Shown: positions 9,523 through 19,008, counted from the stretch's first letter. The stretch is DNA of 64,000 nucleotides from Bacillota bacterium (GCA_009773495.1 WSXW01000002.1:62001-126000); one strand, 5' to 3'. Program-made: numbers and translations. The notes: generated from the letters alone by a model not told the origin.

Positions 9523-9553
9523 CGCTATAGTGGTAGCCTTTATTACTATAGCG
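9523..9553. promoter_or_regulatory. Inverted repeat overlapping the translation start region of the downstream gene
   Basis: CGCTATAGT-13nt-ACTATAGCG, immediately followed by AGGTGA Shine-Dalgarno. Confidence 0.45.
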
Positions 9554-9555
9554 AG

Positions 9556-10005
9556 GTGAAGCTTTTGAGTTTGCTCAGTGCAGTCCTTGCGGCTATTGCG
9601 GGAGCGCTTATGGCCATTCAAGGATCACTTAACGCCTCCTTAGGGAAATTGATCGGTGTCTTGCGCGCAACTCTCTTTGTCCATCTTATAGGCACAATCG
9701 TTGTTGTAATTTTACTGGTGCTACCCTTTCTGCGTGAGCCGCAGCAGCGAACGTTGCGGGATGTTCCTTGGTACTTATACCTAGGCGGAGTGATTGGCGT
9801 CGGAATCATTTACTTGGTAGCCGTGAGCATTCCCCGCTTAGGCGTAGCAGCGGCTACCACCTTAATTATTGTAGGGCAGGTTGGCACTGCTTTAGCGATA
9901 GACGAAATGGGGGCCTTTGGCCTGCAGAGTGCCCCCTTTACATGGCTTAAGGGACTAGGCTTGGTGTTGCTGGCAGCCGGCGCTTGCATGTTGTTAAAAA
10001 AGTAG
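9556..10005 (+). CDS. DMT family transporter (DUF606/YdcZ-like)
   Basis: AAIAGALMAIQGSLNASLGKLIG...LYLGGVIGVGIIYLVAV; start could be TTG 9565. Confidence 0.8.
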   Translation: MKLLSLLSAVLAAIAGALMAIQGSLNASLGKLIGVLRATLFVHLIGTIVVVILLVLPFLREPQQRTLRDVPWYLYLGGVIGVGIIYLVAVSIPRLGVAAATTLIIVGQVGTALAIDEMGAFGLQSAPFTWLKGLGLVLLAAGACMLLKK

Positions 10006-10030
10006 CAGGGTAGAATCCCTGCTGCTTTAT
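10002..10030 (+). terminator. Rho-independent terminator
   Basis: GTAGCAGGG-TAGAAT-CCCTGCTGC-TTTAT. Confidence 0.65.
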
Positions 10031-10128
10031 ATTTCGCCAAGTCCTTATTTTGCCTACCGAAATGTTGCAGGAAAAGGGGTCAAAAATAAAGAATGATAGG
10101 AGTGAATGTTTTTAAAGGAGTGTAAAAT

Positions 10129-12105
10129 ATGGTAAGAACGAAGCGAAAAGTGACTGCTGAGGATATTTGGGCGTTTAAGTTCGTAGGTGACCCACAGCTA
10201 TCTCCAGATGCCCAGACGGTTGCCTATACCATTACAGCTACTAACGTAGAACGCAATGGCTATGACTCAGCCATTTTCCTGCATAACGCTAATGGTGGTG
10301 CGCCGGATTTATTTACAACTGGCACTCGTAGCAATGATACAGTGAGGGAGCATACCGCACGTTGGTCTCCACAGGGGGATAAGTTATTCTTTTTGTCTAA
10401 CCGCAACGGTAAGGAGCAATTATTTGTTATTGGCGTCAGTGGTGGTGAAGCTCGTCAATTGACGCGTACAGAAGACGGCATTGGGAACCCTATGTGGTCA
10501 CCAGATGGTACAAAAATAGCCTTTACCATGAAGCTCCCCAAAGGGAAGGGCGAAGAACCCGGTAATCCTGATGTGCGGATAATACGCCGTTTGCGGCACA
10601 AGATGAATGGAATTGGGTTTCTGGATGAGCGAAACCGCCATGTGTGGGTTGTAGATGTTATGAGCGGCGAACTAAGGCAGGTTACAAGTGGGGACTTTGA
10701 TGTGAGTCAACCCAGTTGGTCTCCCTGTGGTACTCAATTCGCGTTAACAACCTGCACCAATTCAGATGCGGATCTTAGCTACATTCCGGATGTATTTACT
10801 GTGGGCCTTGACGGTAAAGGGTTACGAAAGCTCACTCAAGGTTTAGGACCCTGCGCAAGTCCGGCCTTCTCTCCTTGCGGTAAGTACGTCGCTTACACTG
10901 GACACGACAAGGGAGAAGTAGGATATCTCGACACTCATATTTTTGTAGTTGGCGTTAGTGGGGAAGATGCCCCTCGCAACCTCTTGGCAGATTTCCCGAG
11001 AAGCGTAGGTAATAGCGTCGGGTCAGATACCCGTGCAGACAGGGGTGGCGTGGAGCCTGCTTGGACCGGAGATAGCTCTGAGCTAGTATTTGGTGCTACT
11101 GATGGTGGCAATTCCAACCTGTATGCCGTCAACATGCAGGGAGAAGTACGGCAAATCACCTCTGGAGACCAGTCAATTACTTCGTTTAGTCTTACAGGCA
11201 ACAAGATTGCTTATACTGCTAACCATGTCCTCAACCCAGGGGACATTTACGTATCAGACCTCTTGGGGTCTGCGCCTACTCGCCTCAGCCATGTAAATGA
11301 GGCTGTGCTTAACGAATTGGAACTGGTTGAGCCTGAGCGAATCGTCTTTAAGAGTGCTCTCAGCTGGCAGATCGAGGGTTGGGTCATTAAGCCCGTAGAT
11401 TCTAAGACTGGTGAGTTGTATCCATTAGTGTTGCATATTCACGGTGGTCCACACGCTACTTCTGGTAATGCCTTCTTCCACGAGTACCAACTTCTAGCGG
11501 CGCAAGGCTACGGCGTAGTCTACACTAACCCGCGTGGTAGCAGGGGCTATGGCTCCGAATTTACGCGGGGCGTAGTAGGAGACTGGGGTGGCAACGACTA
11601 TGTGGACCTAATGGAAGCAGTGGATTATTGCATCGAACAAGGTTGGGTTGATCCACTGCGCTTAGGAGTAACCGGGGGTAGTTACGGTGGATACATGGTT
11701 AACTGGATGGTTACTCAGACTAATCGCTTTAAGGCTGCAGTTACCTTGCGCAGTATCAGTAACATGTATACCAAGTATGGCACTAGCGATATTGGTTTCT
11801 ACGGTAATAAAGCCGGCATGGGCGGGGCAGATCTTTGGGATGATGAAGAATTCATCATGGCCCGTTCTCCTATGCGTCACGCCCGGAACGTCCGTACCCC
11901 AATACTCATTATCCATAGTGACCAGGACCTGAGGTGTCCCATGGAGCAAGCAGAACAATGGTTTATCGCCCTCAAGCGCCTCGGTGTAACTACAGAATTT
12001 GTCCGTTTTTCCGGTGAAAATCATGAGCTCTCCCGTAGCGGTAAACCCCGTAACCGTGTCGACCGCTTGTTGTTTATACAGGATTGGTTTGAGAGGTATT
12101 TGTAA
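10129..12105 (+). CDS. S9 family prolyl oligopeptidase / acylaminoacyl-peptidase-like
   Basis: WD40-like TolB repeats (SPDGTKIAF, SPCGKYVAY), C-terminal hydrolase with GVTGGSYGGYMVNW, HSDQDLRCPMEQAEQ, GENHELSRSGKP. Confidence 0.92.
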   Translation: MVRTKRKVTAEDIWAFKFVGDPQLSPDAQTVAYTITATNVERNGYDSAIFLHNANGGAPDLFTTGTRSNDTVREHTARWSPQGDKLFFLSNRNGKEQLFVIGVSGGEARQLTRTEDGIGNPMWSPDGTKIAFTMKLPKGKGEEPGNPDVRIIRRLRHKMNGIGFLDERNRHVWVVDVMSGELRQVTSGDFDVSQPSWSPCGTQFALTTCTNSDADLSYIPDVFTVGLDGKGLRKLTQGLGPCASPAFSPCGKYVAYTGHDKGEVGYLDTHIFVVGVSGEDAPRNLLADFPRSVGNSVGSDTRADRGGVEPAWTGDSSELVFGATDGGNSNLYAVNMQGEVRQITSGDQSITSFSLTGNKIAYTANHVLNPGDIYVSDLLGSAPTRLSHVNEAVLNELELVEPERIVFKSALSWQIEGWVIKPVDSKTGELYPLVLHIHGGPHATSGNAFFHEYQLLAAQGYGVVYTNPRGSRGYGSEFTRGVVGDWGGNDYVDLMEAVDYCIEQGWVDPLRLGVTGGSYGGYMVNWMVTQTNRFKAAVTLRSISNMYTKYGTSDIGFYGNKAGMGGADLWDDEEFIMARSPMRHARNVRTPILIIHSDQDLRCPMEQAEQWFIALKRLGVTTEFVRFSGENHELSRSGKPRNRVDRLLFIQDWFERYL

Positions 12106-12110
12106 AAAGG

Positions 12111-12317
12111 GCGTTCCTTGTAGAGTGCGTTCCTGGTTCCTCGTAGAGCGTACACGGTACACAGGAGAGTGCCCAGAAGGGCGTACCTCGTACTTCGTAC
12201 CTTGTGCACCCGCAGGTAGATCATCAAGCTTCAGTCTCCAGAAGAACAGGCTCCTGAAGACTGGTTTCTGTCGTCTGAAGACTTCTACAGCCTAATGCCT
12301 CAAGCCTAATGCCTAAA
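12111..12317. repeat. Short-word degenerate repeat element (locus A)
   Basis: GTTCCTTGTAGAGTGCGTTCCTGGTTCCTCGTAGAGCGTA; CGTACCTCGTACTTCGTACCT; AGCCTAATGCCTCAAGCCTAATGCCTAA. Confidence 0.6.
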
Positions 12318-12389
12318 TCCCCTAAGCATGTTTACCATTTTCCCTAGGGGGCATACTGTAGCAGATAGTGGGAAAAGGAGGTGTGGGGA

Positions 12390-12542
12390 TTGGCCGTCAA
12401 ATGCTCTACCAAGGATTGTAAGTGGTGCGCCTCAGATGATCAGTGCAGTAACAATCAGCTTGTTAACCAAGTGCGCACAGGTGCTATGAGTAGATCGAGT
12501 TGCTCCGGTAAGTCATGTAAGGGTTATCAACTGAAGAGCTAG
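12390..12542 (+). CDS. Small Cys-rich protein, DUF1540-like (50 aa)
   Basis: AAAGGAGGTG then TTG start: LAVKCSTKDCKWCASDDQCSNNQLVNQVRTGAMSRSSCSGKSCKGYQLKS*; Cx4Cx2Cx5C...Cx4C. Confidence 0.7.
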   Translation: MAVKCSTKDCKWCASDDQCSNNQLVNQVRTGAMSRSSCSGKSCKGYQLKS

Positions 12543-12549
12543 GTCAAGA

Positions 12550-12585
12550 AGGGGGTGTCTCTCAAAATAAGAGCACTCCCTTTAG
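12550..12585 (+). terminator. Imperfect terminator hairpin after the small Cys-rich ORF
   Basis: GGGGGTGTCTCTCAAAATAAGAGCACTCCCTTT. Confidence 0.5.
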
Positions 12586-12751
12586 AATGTGCATACCCTG
12601 GGTACGGTAAGCCTGATGCAGCTGAGGGACTATCTATCCCTGATACAGAGGAGGTTGCTTCCGTTATTCTTGCCTCTTCTTTTATGTATAGGGACTGTTT
12701 TGCCGCTTCATAAAATGGTAAAATGGAAAAAGAGGCCAAGGGGGTGCAACG

Positions 12752-14062
12752 TTGCGTAAAGTAATAGTTGTGTTAGTTGTGGCGTTAGCTCTAGGGACTG
12801 TGGCATATCAGGTAAAATCACTTCTAGAGGTAGATCTAGCTCTCGTAACTGTTCAGGAGTCCAAGCTGCTCTCGGTGCAGGAGCCACTTGAGCTCGAGTT
12901 TAATCGAGCGACAAAACCGGAGGAGCAGCTGATATGGTTTGAACCACAAGTGGAAATTACTGTTTCCTGGAGTGCTGACGGCAAAACAGCTACAATTATA
13001 CCTAAGGAAGGGCTCTCCTATAACACCAGCTACACTCTGCGCGGCACAGGATTTGAGCTTAGCTTTACTACTGAACCCCTACCTACATTTACTATTGTTG
13101 CCGGGGGAGACGTTTTATTAGATAAACTTCCGGGGGAAAACGTAGCCCTATACGGGCCTGACTATGTCTTTGCCGGGATGGGCGATTTGCTTAAGAATGC
13201 GGATATTGCGTTTGCTAATTTAGAGAGTCCTGCTAGTCGACACGGAGAGAAAGTAACACCCAAGAATTTTACGTTTCGTAGTACTCCTGAGGCTTTAGAT
13301 GCGCTGGTGGCTGCTTCGATTGATGTGGTATCATTCACTAATAACCACTGCCTTGATTTTGGTATAGATGCTTTCCTAGACACCTTGGAGCACTTGCGTG
13401 AACGCGGAATCGCCTATGTTGGGGCGGGGAAAAATAGACACGAAGCTCTTAGCCCACATGTCCTAGAGGTAAACGGGGTGGAGGTAGCGTTTTTGGCCTT
13501 TACTCAGAAATCCTTTTTACCCGCTTGGAGCTATGACCTGTGGGAAGCGCAGGAAAACAAACCTGGAGTCATCTTTCTGGATGGTGAAAAGGGGCGCAGG
13601 GATATCCTCACGGCAGTGGCTGAGGCAGAGGCCCAAGCTGATGTTGTATTAGTCTCCTTACATTGGGGGTATGAGGGCACATTGGCTCCCCAAGTTTGGC
13701 AACAGGAGTTGGCTCAAGCGATTATTGATGCTGGCGCTACCGCGATTTTAGGGCATCACCCACACTTGCCTTTTGGCGTAGAGTTATATGCGGGCAAACC
13801 TATAATTTATAGTCTGGGTAACTATTTATTCCACCCCTACGATCCTGCTGCGCGCGAGAGTTTCGTGGCTCATTTGGAGATAGACCTACTAGGCGAAGTG
13901 CAAACAAAACTATACCCTATATTTATGGAGCAGGGCACAGTGAGGCTGCTTGAGGGGGAGCAGGCAACACGCATACTCCAGGTGATTGCCGATCGGTCAA
14001 CGCGTCTTGGGACGGAGTGCGCTGTCCGAGGCGATTATGTGGAGGTAATATCAGTTAGATAG
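12752..14062 (+). CDS. CapA family protein (PGA biosynthesis-like metallophosphatase fold) with N-terminal Big_5-like domain
   Basis: VAGGDVLLD...FANLESP...SFTNNHCLDFG...VSLHWGYEG...ILGHHPHLPFGVELYAGKPIIYSLGNYLF. Confidence 0.88.
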   Translation: MRKVIVVLVVALALGTVAYQVKSLLEVDLALVTVQESKLLSVQEPLELEFNRATKPEEQLIWFEPQVEITVSWSADGKTATIIPKEGLSYNTSYTLRGTGFELSFTTEPLPTFTIVAGGDVLLDKLPGENVALYGPDYVFAGMGDLLKNADIAFANLESPASRHGEKVTPKNFTFRSTPEALDALVAASIDVVSFTNNHCLDFGIDAFLDTLEHLRERGIAYVGAGKNRHEALSPHVLEVNGVEVAFLAFTQKSFLPAWSYDLWEAQENKPGVIFLDGEKGRRDILTAVAEAEAQADVVLVSLHWGYEGTLAPQVWQQELAQAIIDAGATAILGHHPHLPFGVELYAGKPIIYSLGNYLFHPYDPAARESFVAHLEIDLLGEVQTKLYPIFMEQGTVRLLEGEQATRILQVIADRSTRLGTECAVRGDYVEVISVR

Positions 14063-14076
14063 GAGTAGAATGCATA

Positions 14077-15258
14077 ATGCTAGACTTAGAGATCAATCTT
14101 TCAGAGCTGGTCCGGGCTTTATCTCAAGCGCTAGACTTAGCAGAGTACAATACATTTGTGCATCATGGGCAGCGCGTGGCCTACATCGCTGTGAGGGTAG
14201 GCCAGACCTTGGGCCTTAACGAGACAGGGCTTAGAGCGTTATACTACGGTGGATTGTTACATGATATCGGTGTAACAGGGGCCGGCGGGGTTAGGCGCCT
14301 TGAGGATGAACTATTTCTTAAGTCACATGGTACCATTGGTGCTTTGCTGGTGGCAAAGCTGCCGCTGCCGGAGGTGCCTCTTTTAGTTAAGCATCACCAT
14401 GAGTCCTATGATGGTAGCGGAGTAAATGGCTTGCGCGGAGACAACATTCCCATTGGAGCTCGCCTCTTGAACTTGGCCGATGCCGTAGACGCCTGTGTCG
14501 CAGGGCAGGAGCTAAGCTTGGTGCTGAAGGAATCTGTAGCAGCTATGGTGCAAGGTGGGCGTGGGAGCTCCTTTGATCCCGACGCCTGCGATGCTTTTCT
14601 ATCTACCATAAAGCAGGACCGGTTTTGGTTTGACCTGCAAGGAAGAAATCTTTATTCGGCCTTGCAGATGTTGCAAATGGATAGCACGTCGAAAGTGGAC
14701 TGTGATGAGCTTGAGTCAATCGCTCTGGTCTTTGCCGATATTATTGATAGCAAAAGCCGTTTTACTAGAACTCATTCGGTAGGACTAGCAGTTTTGGTGA
14801 GAAAAGTAGCTCAGGCCAACTCGTTATCTGAGCGCACAGATAAGCTACTCTTCAGTGCGGGGTTGCTGCACGATCTAGGTAAGCTGGCTGTCCCCAACGA
14901 GATACTGGAGAAACCAAGCGGACTAACGCCCGAAGAATATTACATCGTTAAGTCCCATGTTTATTATACGAAGGCCATTCTTAGTCAGGTTAGGGGGCTG
15001 AGCGAACTAGCCAATTGGGCGGGTAATCATCACGAACGTCTAGATGGCAGGGGGTATGCTGATAGGCTGCCCGCTAGTGCTCTAGGGGTGGAGGACAGGC
15101 TTATGGCGATTTGTGATGTATACCAGGCGCTAACAGAGGAGCGGCCCTATCGCCAGGGTGAATCACCACGGAAAGCATTGGAAATAATAGAATCAATGGT
15201 GAAGGGCGGCGGCCTCTGTCCTAAAGCGACAGGGATGGTAGCCAATACAGTGTTGTAG
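14077..15258 (+). CDS. HD-GYP / tandem HD-domain phosphohydrolase
   Basis: Two HD regions: GGLLHDIGVTG..LVKHHHESYDGSG and AGLLHDLGKLAVPNEIL..NHHERLDGRGY. Confidence 0.9.
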   Translation: MLDLEINLSELVRALSQALDLAEYNTFVHHGQRVAYIAVRVGQTLGLNETGLRALYYGGLLHDIGVTGAGGVRRLEDELFLKSHGTIGALLVAKLPLPEVPLLVKHHHESYDGSGVNGLRGDNIPIGARLLNLADAVDACVAGQELSLVLKESVAAMVQGGRGSSFDPDACDAFLSTIKQDRFWFDLQGRNLYSALQMLQMDSTSKVDCDELESIALVFADIIDSKSRFTRTHSVGLAVLVRKVAQANSLSERTDKLLFSAGLLHDLGKLAVPNEILEKPSGLTPEEYYIVKSHVYYTKAILSQVRGLSELANWAGNHHERLDGRGYADRLPASALGVEDRLMAICDVYQALTEERPYRQGESPRKALEIIESMVKGGGLCPKATGMVANTVL

Positions 15259-15266
15259 GAGGTTTT

Positions 15267-15485
15267 ATGCTTAGTAAAGAGAAGCTAGAGCGCATTAACT
15301 TGTTGGCACGCAAGAAAAGGGACGGTGTACTTAGCCAGCAGGAGATAGATGAGCAGAGTGCTTTGCGAAACGAATACATTAAGGCTTTTCGCACCCAATA
15401 TGAAGGGCACGCGAAGGCCATGGGCTTGCAGAAAGTTCCGAAGAAGCTTCACAGCTGTGGCTGTGGCTGCGGGCATAAGCACTAG
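15267..15485 (+). CDS. DUF896 (UPF0291/YnzC-like) protein with Cys/His-rich C-terminal tail
   Basis: MLSKEKLERINLLARKKRDGVLSQQEIDEQSALRNEYIKAFR...CGCGCGHKH. Confidence 0.85.
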   Translation: MLSKEKLERINLLARKKRDGVLSQQEIDEQSALRNEYIKAFRTQYEGHAKAMGLQKVPKKLHSCGCGCGHKH

Positions 15486-15494
15486 ACAGAGGGG

Positions 15495-15533
15495 CACGCA
15501 ACAGGGGAGGCATCTTGCCTCCCCTGTTGCGTG
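15495..15533 (+). terminator. Long perfect hairpin (18-bp stem)
   Basis: CACGCAACAGGGGAGGCA-TCT-TGCCTCCCCTGTTGCGTG. Confidence 0.75.
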
Positions 15534-15540
15534 TGCGGTT

Positions 15541-15605
15541 GTTCTTCGTAGAGTGCGTTCCTAGTTCCTTGCAACGAAGAACCAAGGAACCAAGAACGAG
15601 GAATG
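15541..15605. repeat. Short-word inverted-repeat element (locus B)
   Basis: GTTCTTCGTAGAGTGCGTTCCTAGTTCCTTGCAACGAAGAACCAAGGAACCAAGAACGAGGAA. Confidence 0.65.
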
Positions 15606-15621
15606 ACCAAGCAGAAACATC

Positions 15622-16779
15622 CTATCTTTCAAAAACTACGTTGCCATCAATTAGTACTTTCCAAGCCTTGCCGCTAATTTCAAGCGGGCTACCATCGAAG
15701 ATTACAACGTCGGCATCCTTGCCTGCTTCTAGGCTACCAACGCGGTCATCAAATCCGAGAATCTTAGCAGGATTGATAGTAATGGCGCGGAGGGCAGCCA
15801 TTTCATCCATACCTGCTGCTACAGCCATGCCAGCCATGAGTGGCAAGGAGGAGAGGGGGACAACCGCAGAGTCAGTGGTAATAGCTACAAGAACACCGGC
15901 TCTATCCAGCACACCAGGAGTGTCAAAGGTTTTATTCGCTAGTTCAAATTTGGAACGGTGACCGAAGCTAGGGCCAACTACGGCGGGGAGATTTTCCTTC
16001 TTAATATAGTCAGCTATAAGGTGCCCCTCGGTGCAATGTTCTAGGGTTATCCTTACGTTGAACTCCTTAGCGATGCGGATAGAGGTAAAGATGTCGTCCG
16101 TCCGGTGAGCATGAGCTTTTAGAGGGATCTCTTTGCGCAGAACAGGAATCAGCGCCTCAGATTGCATGTCGAAGGCGGGGAGCTTAGATGCGTCATCACT
16201 GGCACGCTCTATAGCCTCCATGTAGCGTTTTGCTTTCATCAATGCTTCTCGTATGATAGCAGCCGTACCCATACGGGTAGAGGGCATTTTCTTTTGTGCG
16301 TGATATACGCGCTTGGGGTTCTCACCGAAAGCGCATTTCATAGCGATAGGGTCTTTAATAATCATTTCGTCAACACAAACGCCATGGGTCTTCATAGCCA
16401 CAAAAGTGCCACCAATGACATTCGCGCTTCCAGGTCCAGTAGCACAGCTAGTCACACCAGCATCGCGGGCTTCTCTAAAAGCTATATCCATGGGGTTTAT
16501 GGCGTCAATTGCACGGAGATGTGCAGTTACGGGAGCAGTCATCTCGTTAGTGTCGTCGCCCTCAAAGCCAATGGAGCTTTCCCACATACCTACGTGACAA
16601 TGTGCTTCTACAAAACCCGGGTATACGCTGCGACCACCAGCGTCGATTACTTCTGCACCAGTAGGTGCATCGATGTGCTTAGCGACTTCGGCGATCTTGC
16701 CGCCATTAATCAGCACACACCCGTTCTCAAGCACAGGTCCGATCATAGTGTAAATTTTTCCATTCTGAATTAGAATCAA
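15622..16779 (-). CDS. Amidohydrolase (metal-dependent, imidazolonepropionase-like)
   Basis: VYPGFVEAHCHVGMWE, KAHAHRTDDI, TLEHCTEGH, ITTDSAVVP, AGKDADVVIFDG; TTG start 16779 after AGGAGG. Confidence 0.88.
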   Translation of the reverse strand: MILIQNGKIYTMIGPVLENGCVLINGGKIAEVAKHIDAPTGAEVIDAGGRSVYPGFVEAHCHVGMWESSIGFEGDDTNEMTAPVTAHLRAIDAINPMDIAFREARDAGVTSCATGPGSANVIGGTFVAMKTHGVCVDEMIIKDPIAMKCAFGENPKRVYHAQKKMPSTRMGTAAIIREALMKAKRYMEAIERASDDASKLPAFDMQSEALIPVLRKEIPLKAHAHRTDDIFTSIRIAKEFNVRITLEHCTEGHLIADYIKKENLPAVVGPSFGHRSKFELANKTFDTPGVLDRAGVLVAITTDSAVVPLSSLPLMAGMAVAAGMDEMAALRAITINPAKILGFDDRVGSLEAGKDADVVIFDGSPLEISGKAWKVLIDGNVVFER

Positions 16780-16866
16780 CTTTGTTGACCTCCTTTTGTC
16801 GAGTACCTTATATGTATTAGGCAAGGAAATAAGAATTCCTGCTTGGATATTTTGGTTATCGTATGA

Positions 16867-16986
16867 TTATGGGAGCGTTTTAGCCAACTCAATGGCCTTT
16901 GCGATCATAGTGTGCCAGCGCTCTGGCGGCGCATACTTAGCGAGAGCCTCAGCCAACATTTGCTCAGGCGAGAGGCCGTTGTCCAC
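16867..16986 (-). CDS. Possible small ORF directly downstream of the M55 peptidase (about 39 aa, start uncertain)
   Basis: VDNGLSPEQMLAEALAKYAPPERWHTMIAKAIELAKTLP*; protein-like composition, weak start. Confidence 0.3.
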   Translation of the reverse strand: MDNGLSPEQMLAEALAKYAPPERWHTMIAKAIELAKTLP

Positions 16987-17009
16987 CCATTCCTTAACTA
17001 ATGAAGTCG

Positions 17010-17822
17010 TTACTTTCCAGCTAGTGTAATCATGGCACGCAAGCCCTGAAACGCAGTCACATAGTTGTCGGCTGTATAATCCACAGTGCGCCCGTCAACC
17101 CGTACTGAGCCGGGTAAGAAGTTGGCAGCATCAGCCATGCCAGCGTTTAGAAACTCTAGGCGCATGGTGACCGGCATACCAAATACTAGAGGCTTCACAT
17201 CGCCGCGTTGTCTGAGGGCAGCTTCAGCTTGGTGTCTGATCAGGTCAACTGCTTTGGTGGGGTGCATGTTCTTAGCGCTATATCTCGTGATTGCCTCCTT
17301 CACGGCAGCGACTTGAATGGGACCAAGTATGGACTTGGCCTCTTCGGTTGCGTGCTTATCTCCGGTAACAAAGACAACTGGTATACCAAAATGCCCAGCC
17401 AAACCAGCATTAATGCCGATTTCGCCACAGATTACATCATTAACCCATACAGTGCTCACCACTGCGCCACTAATAGTATGTGACAGAATACCGTGGGAGT
17501 GCATCCGCGCGTGGTAGCCTACAAACATAGCTGCGTCACAGTCTGTAGCAATGCCTTCCATCATCATCATTGGCTTTGGTGTACCTAAGATAACCTGAGC
17601 CTGATGGTGAATGTCGCGGGCGAGGATATTGTTCATTCCTCCATGAGAATCATTTATTACAACTTCTGTAGCACCTGCTGCTAAAGCACCCTCGACTGCT
17701 GCGTTGACTTCATCTGTCATTTGCTTGCGGGCTTCGTCATAGGTCTTTCCACCGTGTCCGGTACTGTCGCTGTTGACTACGCCACAAACACCTTCGATAT
17801 CCACGCTAATAAATACTTTCAT
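17010..17822 (-). CDS. M55 family metallopeptidase (D-aminopeptidase DppA-like)
   Basis: MKVFISVDIEGVCGVV...VINDSHGGMNNI...MFVGYHARMHSHGILSHT; GGAGAGTG upstream of ATG 17822. Confidence 0.92.
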   Translation of the reverse strand: MKVFISVDIEGVCGVVNSDSTGHGGKTYDEARKQMTDEVNAAVEGALAAGATEVVINDSHGGMNNILARDIHHQAQVILGTPKPMMMMEGIATDCDAAMFVGYHARMHSHGILSHTISGAVVSTVWVNDVICGEIGINAGLAGHFGIPVVFVTGDKHATEEAKSILGPIQVAAVKEAITRYSAKNMHPTKAVDLIRHQAEAALRQRGDVKPLVFGMPVTMRLEFLNAGMADAANFLPGSVRVDGRTVDYTADNYVTAFQGLRAMITLAGK

Positions 17823-18024
17823 TTGGTCACTCTCCTCAAAATAGTCGCTAGTCACTTGTCGCGTGATGTCGGCCATACGCAATCTTTTATTTTTTCCACA
17901 GTCTATCTGTGAATCCTGCTATTAAGGGCGATTATTATACCGGGCAAACCCCAGTGAGTGCCAGAGAGATTTAATCAGTCTGTAACGAGGGCGGTATCTA
18001 TTCAGGTTATAATAGAGCAAGGGG

Positions 18025-19008
18025 GTGACGAAAATGCGATTTGGGTTGAAATTACTGTCTATCGTGCTGCTCGTATTTTTGGTCACCGTAGGTTGCGTCA
18101 ACACTAATGGCAGGCATATCCCGCCTTCCTTGCTACAGTCAATTTCGATTAATTCGGTGGAATACACAGCTTATGGCGATGCTGGATACGTAACGGTGTT
18201 TGTGCTGGAACGAGCCACAAGCTACTTAGTACCAGTTAGCTTAAGTAAACCAGCAGATGTACAGCCTATTGACTATGCGATTGCCATACTAAACGGGGAT
18301 GTTGAGGTTCCTGGGTTTCGTACTTTTGGGACGGTGCAGGCCAGAATAGAACGCGCCTCGTTTGTCGACGGTTTAGTAACTCTTGAAATGCCGAGCGGTT
18401 TTCAGAGCTGGGTAATGCGGAACCTAGTAGACGAACGGAACTTTGTCCAAGCGACAGTGCTCACCCTGACCGGATTTGTAGATGTAGAGGCTATACAGTT
18501 TTTTTCTAACGGCAGAGAAGTCCATGGTACGGTTTTTGTTTATCCTATGGATAGGCCAATTTTAAGGCCTCAAGTGGTAAACACAGCACCGAGCTCAGGA
18601 CTTAGCGCAATTCTATATGTGCGCCTGCGCAGTGCTAACTTGCTGGTACCTTATACAAAGCTAGTGGAGAGGCGTGATCCACTGTGGGTACTTAATGAAT
18701 TGTTCAAATTTAAAGGCAGCGATAACTTGGTTTCGCCCATACCAGGAACACTTATAGTTAAGGGATTGCGCATTGAGGACGGTACGGCGCTGCTCAATTT
18801 AGACAAAAGCGCGGTAACTCATATTATGCAAGGTGCTTTGGATGAGCAGTTGGTATTAGATGCAATAGTGCATACCCTGCTCGAGTTCTCCGAGATACGG
18901 CAGGTCCAGATATTAATTGACGGTAGAGTATTAGGCCCGCTGAGTACAAATATTGATTTGAGCAGAGCAATCGGCAAGACGCCCATTAACCAGCTTATTA
19001 TTCCATAA
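18025..19008 (+). CDS. GerMN-domain lipoprotein
   Basis: Lipobox VTVGCVNTN; two GerMN-like domains (LFKFKGSDNLVSPIPGTLIVKGLRIEDGTALLNLDKSAV...VHTLLEFSEIRQVQILIDGR). Confidence 0.75.
   Translation: MTKMRFGLKLLSIVLLVFLVTVGCVNTNGRHIPPSLLQSISINSVEYTAYGDAGYVTVFVLERATSYLVPVSLSKPADVQPIDYAIAILNGDVEVPGFRTFGTVQARIERASFVDGLVTLEMPSGFQSWVMRNLVDERNFVQATVLTLTGFVDVEAIQFFSNGREVHGTVFVYPMDRPILRPQVVNTAPSSGLSAILYVRLRSANLLVPYTKLVERRDPLWVLNELFKFKGSDNLVSPIPGTLIVKGLRIEDGTALLNLDKSAVTHIMQGALDEQLVLDAIVHTLLEFSEIRQVQILIDGRVLGPLSTNIDLSRAIGKTPINQLIIP

Noticed and set aside
11662-12162. 166-aa minus-strand ORF antisense to the S9 peptidase
   Set aside because: Opposite the conserved catalytic domain; no recognisable motif.
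16162-16773. 203-aa plus-strand ORF antisense to the amidohydrolase
   Set aside because: Lies opposite a convincing conserved CDS; no domain signature; antisense open frame by composition.
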